Part shown: positions 1 to 5,520 of the stretch, piece by piece | Position numbering within the stretch: the stretch's first letter is position 1 | Layout: each line of letters starts with the position of its first letter | Assembly (NCBI GenBank): GCA_947464515.1 | Contig: CANHXF010000131.1 | Location: 1-5,520, forward strand | Origin: Flavobacteriales bacterium | Lineage (GTDB): Bacteria; Bacteroidota; Bacteroidia; NS11-12g; UBA955 | Direction of reading: 5' to 3' | Length of the DNA: 5,520 bases | Translations under genes and position numbers: made by a program | Notes under the pieces: model-generated | Databases searched by the model: none | The model's input: only the letters and a program-made list of their open reading frames with translations | Told to the model about the DNA's origin: nothing

Positions 1-2825
1 AGTTGGTAATTGTGCACACCATCGGTCATTGGAACTACGATATTTTCGATGCGTTCGCCTTGCTCCGTCCGAATATTTCTGAATACCGGAAGGGCCTGGG
101 TGCGCATAGTTTCTGTTTTGTCGTGATATCGCTGCGTAAGATTATCGAACAACTGTTCCGCCAATACTTCAGCATCTCTGGTGCTGTGGAAAGTGTCCTC
201 ATCAAACGGCAAGTCCATGGCCAAAGTGCGAATCACTTCCAATTCTAATTCTTGATAGCTGCCTGCCTCTTTGAATTGGGTCACTGTTTCGTTACACCAA
301 TTGTAAAGCATGTTTCTCAAATCGATGCTCAAACGCTCACCAAACAATGCATTGCTACGCATTCTGTAGATGTTCGTCCGCTGCTTATTCATCACATCGT
401 CGTACTCCAACAAACGCTTACGAACGCCAAAATTGTTCTGCTCCATGCGTTTTTGGTTTCGTTCGATGGTCTGTGTCATTAACTTGTTCTCGATCACATC
501 GTCTTCGCCATAACCAAATCGATCCATCAATTTGCTCACTCTTTCCGATCCGAAAATGCGCATCAAATCGTCTTCCAAACTCACGTAGAAACGAGAAGTT
601 CCTGGATCGCCTTGACGTCCAGCACGACCTCTTAACTGTCTGTCAACGCGACGACTATCATGTCGTTCAGTACCAATGATGGCCAAACCACCCAATGATT
701 TCACTTCATCGTCGATTTTAATATCTGTTCCACGACCTGCCATGTTTGTGGCAATGGTCACAGCGCCTTTGAGTCCGGCTTCCGCAACGATCCCTGCTTC
801 ATTTTGGTGCTGCTTTGCGTTCAATACGTTGTGTTTGATACCGCGCAATCGAAGCATACGGCTCAACAATTCGCTCACTTCCACCGAAGTAGTACCTACA
901 AGTACAGGGCGACCAGCGCTGCTCAAGGCAACGACCTCTTCAATGACTGCATTGTATTTGGCACGCTTGGATTTATACACCAAATCCTCTTGATCGATCC
1001 GAGAAATATTTCTGTTGGTAGGGATTACCATCACACCCAATTTGTAGATATCCCACAATTCCTGGGCTTCCGTTTCCGCCGTACCCGTCATACCTGCCAA
1101 CTTATGATACATCCTGAAATAGTTTTGCAGGGTGATGGTCGCATAGGTTTGAGTGGCAGCTTCTACACGAACATTTTCTTTGGCCTCGATGGCTTGGTGA
1201 AGTCCGTCTGAATAGCGGCGACCTTCCATGACACGACCAGTTTGCTCATCAACGATTTTTACTTTGCTATCGGCCAAGATGTATTCCACATCGCGTTCAA
1301 ACAAAGTATAGGCTTTTAACAACTGTTGCACCGAGTGAATGCGCTCGCTTTTCTCGGCAAATTCTTGCATTAAGGTATCTTTTAACGCCAATTTCTCTTT
1401 GTCTGATGAAGCGCTTTTTTCAATGTCAGCCATCGCCGATCCCACATCAGGCAACACGAAGAAATTCGCATCTTCTTCCCCTTGGGTAATCAATTCTAGT
1501 CCTTTTTCCGTTAAATCAACACTGTTCGATTTTTCGTCGATGGTGAAGTATAAGGGCGAATCAGCCAAGGGCATTTCCTTTTGCTGATCCTGCATGTAGT
1601 AATTTTCTGTTTTGGTTAAAATGCCTCTCACACCGCTTTCACCTAGCAATTTGATGATGGCTCTGTTTTTTGGCAAACCTCTATGAGCGCGCAACAATGC
1701 AAGGCCACCTTCACCTTCTTTGTGTCCGTTGTTTCCTGCTGCAATCAATTTTTTGGCATCCACCAAAGCAGAATTGACAAATCGCTTTTGGGCTTCAACC
1801 AATTTTTCGATGCGGGGTTTAAGCGCTTCGAACTGTTGGATATCGCCTTTGGGTGTAGGTCCAGAAATAATCAACGGCGTTCTTGCATCGTCAATCAAAA
1901 CGCTATCCGCCTCATCGATCATCGCATAGTGATGCTTTCGTTGAACCTGCTCCTCAGGCGTATGTGCCATATTGTCGCGCAGATAATCAAAACCAAATTC
2001 ATTGTTCGTTCCGTAGGTAATGTCGGCCAAATAAGCCAATCTACGCTCATTGCTGTTGGGCCTGTGGTACTCAAGGCAATCCACGCTAAGTCCCAAGAAG
2101 TTGAACAAGGGGGCATTCCATTCGCTATCACGACGTGCCAAGTAATCGTTTACGGTAACCATGTGAACACCACGTTTTCCAAGGGCGTTGAGGTAGGCAG
2201 GAAGCGTACTTACCAGCGTTTTTCCTTCTCCCGTTGCCATCTCAGAGATTTTTCCGCGATGCAATGCAATACCACCAATCAGCTGAACATCGTAGTGGAT
2301 CATATTCCAACGGATTTTTCCTCCAGCGGCCGTCCATTCGTTTTTATAGCTTACTTGATCGTTCTCAATGGTGATGTGCGCATGTTTTAACGCCAATTCT
2401 CTGTCGAGGTCGTTGGCTTTCGCTGAGATGATATCATTTTCAGTAAATCGTCTGGCAGTTTCCTTTACGGTTGCGAATGCTTCCGGGAGGATATCGACCA
2501 AAATCTCTTCCAATGCGATGTCTCTGCGTTTTTCGATGGCGTCTAAGTTCCCAAAAATCTCGTCGCGCAACTCCACGTCTGATTCTTCGGCGTTTGCAAG
2601 TTGGGCTTTTAAATCCGCGATTTCATTGTCGATTTCCGACAAATGCTCGTTGATCCTTCCAACAAATTCATCTGTTTTGCCCCGCAATTGATCGTTGCTC
2701 AACGATTTGTATTCTGCAAAAAACACATTGATTTGATCCACAATTGGATCTATTTCTTTTAATGCTTTTTCAGCGGAGGTTCCGCCGAGCATTTTTGAGA
2801 ATGATTTTAAGATATTTCCAAACAT
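1..2825 (-). CDS. secA: SecA, preprotein translocase ATPase subunit (3' end cut by window edge)
   Basis: SecA is the peripheral ATPase that pushes unfolded preproteins through SecYEG at the inner membrane. The reverse strand reads without a stop for 941 codons and leaves the window in frame, so the C-terminal part, including any zinc-binding tail, is not visible. Seen: N-terminal helix (residues 1-50), a charged insertion (about 58-108), LPEAF (113-117), YDVQLIGG (178-185, Q181 of the Q motif), Walker A ATGEGKT (197-203, K202), Walker B DEAD (304-307), LIDDARTPLIISG (310-322), an enlarged preprotein cross-linking domain (about 325-520), TTSVE (645-649), NMAGRGTDI (694-702), LRGRAGRQGD (731-740) and the helical scaffold with LLEYDD (805-810). 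Catalytic motifs are intact. Walker A lies about 95 residues later than in E. coli SecA, as is usual in Bacteroidota. The start is well fixed: an in-frame TAA lies at 2841-2843, and no ATG, GTG or TTG lies between it and ATG 2825. There is no Shine-Dalgarno sequence. Confidence 0.97.
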   Translation of the reverse strand, partial: MFGNILKSFSKMLGGTSAEKALKEIDPIVDQINVFFAEYKSLSNDQLRGKTDEFVGRINEHLSEIDNEIADLKAQLANAEESDVELRDEIFGNLDAIEKRRDIALEEILVDILPEAFATVKETARRFTENDIISAKANDLDRELALKHAHITIENDQVSYKNEWTAAGGKIRWNMIHYDVQLIGGIALHRGKISEMATGEGKTLVSTLPAYLNALGKRGVHMVTVNDYLARRDSEWNAPLFNFLGLSVDCLEYHRPNSNERRLAYLADITYGTNNEFGFDYLRDNMAHTPEEQVQRKHHYAMIDEADSVLIDDARTPLIISGPTPKGDIQQFEALKPRIEKLVEAQKRFVNSALVDAKKLIAAGNNGHKEGEGGLALLRAHRGLPKNRAIIKLLGESGVRGILTKTENYYMQDQQKEMPLADSPLYFTIDEKSNSVDLTEKGLELITQGEEDANFFVLPDVGSAMADIEKSASSDKEKLALKDTLMQEFAEKSERIHSVQQLLKAYTLFERDVEYILADSKVKIVDEQTGRVMEGRRYSDGLHQAIEAKENVRVEAATQTYATITLQNYFRMYHKLAGMTGTAETEAQELWDIYKLGVMVIPTNRNISRIDQEDLVYKSKRAKYNAVIEEVVALSSAGRPVLVGTTSVEVSELLSRMLRLRGIKHNVLNAKQHQNEAGIVAEAGLKGAVTIATNMAGRGTDIKIDDEVKSLGGLAIIGTERHDSRRVDRQLRGRAGRQGDPGTSRFYVSLEDDLMRIFGSERVSKLMDRFGYGEDDVIENKLMTQTIERNQKRMEQNNFGVRKRLLEYDDVMNKQRTNIYRMRSNALFGERLSIDLRNMLYNWCNETVTQFKEAGSYQELELEVIRTLAMDLPFDEDTFHSTRDAEVLAEQLFDNLTQRYHDKTETMRTQALPVFRNIRTEQGERIENIVVPMTDGVHNYQ

Positions 2826-2835
2826 GATAAGTGTG

Positions 2836-2843
2836 CGAATTTA
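2836..2843 (-). promoter_or_regulatory. Candidate -7 element for secA
   Basis: Read on the minus strand this is TAAATTCG, matching the Bacteroidota -7 consensus TAnnTTTG at 5 of its 6 fixed bases. It ends 10 bases before the secA ATG, so transcription from it would give a very short leader. No clear TTTG -33 box lies at the expected 19-21 base spacing; TTTC, about 18 bases upstream, is the nearest thing. The match is weak and could be chance in AT-rich DNA. Confidence 0.25.
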
Positions 2844-2889
2844 AGGTTTATTTGGCTTAGCGAAAATCTTGCCAAGCAGTAATTATGAC

Positions 2890-2906
2890 GAAATGGCTGA
2901 CATTTC
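2890..2906. promoter_or_regulatory. Small dyad in divergent intergenic region, possible operator
   Basis: GAAATG (2890-2895) and CATTTC (2901-2906) form a perfect 6-base inverted repeat around a 5-base spacer. A further ACATTT copy at 2911-2916 repeats the one at 2900-2905 with an 11-base period, about one helical turn. The position, between the two divergent starts, suits a shared regulator site. A dyad this short is expected about once by chance in a region of this size, so this is only a candidate. Confidence 0.2.
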
Positions 2907-2943
2907 ATGCACATTTTATAAAGAGCGCTCATGGATGGGGTGG

Positions 2944-2984
2944 TTTTTTGCGTTTTGCCAGAGATATTTTCAGTTTTTTTTGCG
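2944..2984 (+). repeat. Duplicated T-tract motif TTTTTTGCG upstream of the receptor gene
   Basis: The 9-mer TTTTTTGCG occurs at 2944-2952 and again at 2976-2984, 32 bases apart, or about three helical turns. The second copy contains the TTTG proposed as the -33 box of the receptor promoter. Such tracts can act as curved upstream promoter DNA or as repeated protein sites, but simple T-richness could also explain them. Confidence 0.3.
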
Positions 2985-3012
2985 ATCCACAAACCCTTTC
3001 CTTGTTATTTTG
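2979..3012 (+). promoter_or_regulatory. Candidate promoter of the TonB-dependent receptor gene
   Basis: TTTG at 2979-2982 could be a -33 box. TTATTTTG at 3005-3012 matches the Bacteroidota -7 consensus TAnnTTTG at 5 of 6 fixed bases. The 22-base spacer is slightly longer than the usual 19-21. The -7 element ends 11 bases before ATG 3024, implying a leader of only a few bases. Both boxes sit in T-rich DNA, so the match is tentative. Confidence 0.3.
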
Positions 3013-3023
3013 TTTAATTTTTT

Positions 3024-5444
3024 ATGAGAGTTTTGTTTATCTTTTTGAGTTTGCTTGCTTATGATGTTCTGCACGCACAAGTTGTGATTAAAGGTCGGGT
3101 TATGGATTTATCCAGTCGTAAACCCTTATCTAATGTAAATGTGAGTGTAGATAAGTCTACCGATAAAGTGTTAACATCCGCCGATGGAACTTTTGTGATT
3201 CAAGGGTTGGAGCCAGGTTTTCACACGGTTACAGCCCAGTTGGATGGGTATGACAATGAAACTTCTTCGGAGATGTTGTTCACGTACGACAAATCACCGG
3301 AGGTTGTAATTGAGATGCAGTCGTTGTCGCAAGGTATTGGCGAAGTCAATATTCGCAAAACCAATTTACAGCGCAGAGAGGCGGAAAGCCCAGTATCGTC
3401 GCAGAAATTGAGTATTCGTGAAATTGAAAGAAACCCCGGTGGAAACAGAGATATCAGTAAAATTATTCAGAGTTTGCCCGGTGTAATCAGTATCCCAGGT
3501 TTCAGAAATGATGTTGTGATTCGCGGTGGATCGCCATCAGAGAACAAGTTTTATTTGGACGGGGTGGAGATTCCCATCATCAATCACTTTCAAACGCAAG
3601 GTAGTACGGGCGGACCGGTTGGTATGCTGAATGTGAATTTCATCAAAGAAGTGAACTTTTATACGGGTGCTTTTCCAGTGAATTATGCCAATGGATTGAG
3701 CAGCGTTTTGGATTTTCGTCAGATGGATGGTAATACAAACAAAGCCAAATATCGTTTCACCTTGGGTAGCAGCGATGTAGGTTTTACCGCCGATGGGCCT
3801 TTAAGTAAAAAGACGACCTATATCTTTTCTGCCCGTCAGAGTTATTTGCAAGGATTGTTTTCGGTTTTGGGTCTGCCATTTTTGCCAAATTTTATTGATT
3901 ATCAGGCGAAAGTTAAGGTGAAGCTAAACGACAAAGATGATATTACGTTTTTGATGGTGGGTGCGGTGGATTTCTTTCGCTTGAATTTGAAAGTGAACGA
4001 CAATATTACGGATAGTGTAAAGCTCAAGAGCAATAAGTTTATTTTGAATTACTTGCCAGTTTATAAGCAGTGGAACTACACATTTGGAACTGTTTACACC
4101 CACTTTGGAGAGAAAAGTAAGACACAGACTTTTTTGAGTCGTAACATGCTTAGCAATACATCGTTCAAATACAAGAACAACGATGAAAGCTCGGAATCGA
4201 ATCGCATTTTCACCTATGCGAGTACGGAGGAGGAAAACAAACTTCGCATCGAAAATTCTCGCAATTTGGGTCGTTGGAAATTGTTGGTTGGTGGCGGAAC
4301 GGAGTTTGTCCAATACGGGGTCGACAATAACGCAAAGGTTTTAATTCCGGGCGCTCCAGGGACTGCGGGTACGGTGAAAGACGTTCAGTTTATTAGCCTG
4401 TTGGAGTTGTTTAAATACAGCGGATTTGTTCGCAGCTACCGCAACGTAATGGGGACAGGTACTTTGAGTTTTGCGGGTAGATTGGATGGCAATAGTTTTA
4501 ATAAATCGATGGCAAATCCTCTAAATCAGCCGACAGTGAGTGTGAGTGCGAGCTTGCCGACAGCGATTTCAGGTTTGTTCTTTAATGCCAATATGGGTCA
4601 GTTTTCACAGTTGCCGAGCTACACCGTTTTGGGTTACAGGAATGCCCAGGGCAGTTTCGATAACTTGAATCGTGTGAAATACATGCGAAATCGCATGGTC
4701 GCGGCGGGTTTGCAGTATAACAAAGTGAAGGATACCAAAATCACTTGGGAGGGTTTCTATAAGAACTATTCAAATTATCCGTTTGCTTTGCGCGATAGTA
4801 TTTCTTTAGGGAATTTGGGGACGGATTTTGCGGTTTTGGGCAACGAGCCGATTAGCTCAGTGGGAAAAGGAAAGGCCTACGGAATGGAGTTTTTGCTTCA
4901 GCGTAGAAGTCGTTCCGGATTGTATGGCATCCTCTCGTACACACTTAGCTGGAGTCAGTTCGATGACAAAAACGGCAAGTCGGTTCGCAGTGCATGGGAT
5001 AGCCGACATACGGTAAGCATGGTGGGCGGTATCAAACTAAAGCGCAATTGGGAAGTGGGAGCGAAGTTGCGTTTTGCCACAGGTCGTCCATATACGCCGG
5101 ATGATGTTTCTCGCAGTTTGGTGAAAACGAATTGGGATGTGAGAGGAACTGCTTTGCCGAATTATGCTTTGTTGAATGCGGGTAGATTGGGAAATTTCTC
5201 CCAATTGGATATCCGCGTTGACAAGGTATGGTATTTCAAGAAGGCGTCGTTGAATTTGTATATGGATATTCAGAATGCCTTGAACAATGCTTATTTGGGT
5301 CCTCAAACGTTGATTGCTGCGCAGGATGCGGCGGGCAATTTGATTTCTGATCCATCGGCTCCGGTGCCATCTTACAAAGGAGAGTATTTGGTGAATTCAA
5401 GTGGATTCTTACAGCCTTCGATTGGTGTGATTTGGGATTTTTAA
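3024..5444 (+). CDS. TonB-dependent outer-membrane receptor with CarboxypepD_reg-like domain
   Basis: This 806-residue protein is predicted to be an outer-membrane beta-barrel that imports a ligand using TonB-ExbBD energy; the substrate cannot be read from the sequence. Seen in order: signal peptide (1-18, hydrophobic FIFLSLLA, probable cleavage LHA|Q19); CarboxypepD_reg-like beta-sandwich (about 20-98, starting VVIKGRVMD, with SADGTFVI at 52-59); linker; plug (about 125-240) with NPGGNRDISKIIQSLPGV (137-154), VVIRGGSPSENKFYLDGVE (164-182) and EVNFYTGAFP (209-218); then the barrel, with YGMEFLLQ (619-626), DSRH (659-662) and GRPYTP (687-692). It ends in WDF, an aromatic C-terminus as expected for BAM-dependent insertion. 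It is shorter than typical SusC proteins, no SusD-like gene is visible, and there is no STN signalling domain, so a glycan-uptake role is not supported. The start is fixed by an in-frame TAA at 3015-3017 with only two Phe codons before ATG 3024. There is no Shine-Dalgarno sequence. The gene is divergent from secA and intact. Confidence 0.93.
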   Translation: MRVLFIFLSLLAYDVLHAQVVIKGRVMDLSSRKPLSNVNVSVDKSTDKVLTSADGTFVIQGLEPGFHTVTAQLDGYDNETSSEMLFTYDKSPEVVIEMQSLSQGIGEVNIRKTNLQRREAESPVSSQKLSIREIERNPGGNRDISKIIQSLPGVISIPGFRNDVVIRGGSPSENKFYLDGVEIPIINHFQTQGSTGGPVGMLNVNFIKEVNFYTGAFPVNYANGLSSVLDFRQMDGNTNKAKYRFTLGSSDVGFTADGPLSKKTTYIFSARQSYLQGLFSVLGLPFLPNFIDYQAKVKVKLNDKDDITFLMVGAVDFFRLNLKVNDNITDSVKLKSNKFILNYLPVYKQWNYTFGTVYTHFGEKSKTQTFLSRNMLSNTSFKYKNNDESSESNRIFTYASTEEENKLRIENSRNLGRWKLLVGGGTEFVQYGVDNNAKVLIPGAPGTAGTVKDVQFISLLELFKYSGFVRSYRNVMGTGTLSFAGRLDGNSFNKSMANPLNQPTVSVSASLPTAISGLFFNANMGQFSQLPSYTVLGYRNAQGSFDNLNRVKYMRNRMVAAGLQYNKVKDTKITWEGFYKNYSNYPFALRDSISLGNLGTDFAVLGNEPISSVGKGKAYGMEFLLQRRSRSGLYGILSYTLSWSQFDDKNGKSVRSAWDSRHTVSMVGGIKLKRNWEVGAKLRFATGRPYTPDDVSRSLVKTNWDVRGTALPNYALLNAGRLGNFSQLDIRVDKVWYFKKASLNLYMDIQNALNNAYLGPQTLIAAQDAAGNLISDPSAPVPSYKGEYLVNSSGFLQPSIGVIWDF

Positions 5445-5475
5445 TGGCTTGGTTATTTCGTAGCGATTCGATTTT

Positions 5476-5483
5476 CATCTTTG
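5476..5483 (+). promoter_or_regulatory. Candidate -7 element for the next downstream gene
   Basis: CATCTTTG, followed by C, matches TAnnTTTG at 5 of 6 fixed bases and resembles the common Bacteroidota form ending in TTTGC. It lies 31 bases before an ATG at 5515-5517, which would give a leader of roughly 25 bases. No clear TTTG -33 box is present at the expected distance. Only two codons of a possible downstream gene are inside the window, so that gene cannot be confirmed. I saw no convincing hairpin terminator after the receptor stop at 5442-5444. Confidence 0.25.
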
Positions 5484-5520
5484 CATGATTTGACGATCTC
5501 GAACGATTTTGGAAATGGTA

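Noticed and set aside
3..1587. Several plus-strand open frames of 76-135 codons
   Set aside because: All are antisense to the continuous SecA reading frame and overlap each other. Their translations show no family features.
1683..2390. Plus-strand open frame of 235 codons
   Set aside because: It lies wholly antisense to secA, whose conserved motifs including Walker A and DEAD are on the other strand here. Its translation shows no recognisable domain.
2923..2930. Perfect 8-base palindrome GAGCGCTC
   Set aside because: An 8-base palindrome is expected about once by chance in a region this size, and it has no flanking symmetry.
2807..2992. Minus-strand 61-codon open frame across the intergenic region
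   Set aside because: It overlaps the secA start in another frame, has no ribosome site or recognisable motif, and would cover the likely promoters.
3924..4313. Minus-strand open frame of 129 codons
   Set aside because: It is antisense to the barrel-coding part of the receptor gene and has no recognisable motif.
5444..5488. ATG overlapping the receptor stop (TAATG), suggesting translational coupling
   Set aside because: The frame ends after 14 codons at TGA 5486-5488, so there is no real downstream gene in it.
1..5520. Possible novel system, mobile element, CRISPR array or structured RNA
   Set aside because: Almost the whole window is two intact-looking coding sequences of well-known families. 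I saw no transposase, terminal inverted repeats, array-like repeats or tRNA, and no long unexplained stretch remains.

Overview
The window comes from a member of the Bacteroidota. This rests on the SecA, which has the large N-terminal and cross-linking-domain insertions typical of that phylum, on the TonB-dependent receptor, which carries a CarboxypepD_reg-like domain before its plug, and on two genes that start without a Shine-Dalgarno sequence in AT-rich leaders. Base composition is moderate, in the low-to-mid 40s percent GC by eye. I cannot place the organism below phylum with confidence; Flavobacteriia or a related class is likely.

Layout: (1) Positions 1-2825, minus strand, hold secA, the ATPase motor of the Sec preprotein translocase. 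It reads without a stop for 941 codons and runs off the left edge, so its C-terminus is missing. The open reading frames on the plus strand here are antisense shadows of it. (2) Positions 2826-3023 are a 198-base divergent intergenic region with candidate Bacteroidota-type promoter elements for both genes, a small dyad and a repeated T-tract motif. (3) Positions 3024-5444, plus strand, encode a complete 806-residue outer-membrane TonB-dependent receptor with signal peptide, CarboxypepD_reg-like domain, plug and beta-barrel. (4) Positions 5445-5520 are a short spacer with a candidate promoter and a possible start codon for the next gene at 5515.

The two genes are transcribed divergently. The only functional link I can state is general: SecA drives export of signal-peptide-bearing proteins, and the receptor is such a protein. 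Nothing suggests a dedicated shared pathway. I saw no mobile element, CRISPR array, tRNA, rRNA or defence system. The window looks like ordinary core genome, and I found no convincing evidence of a previously undescribed system.
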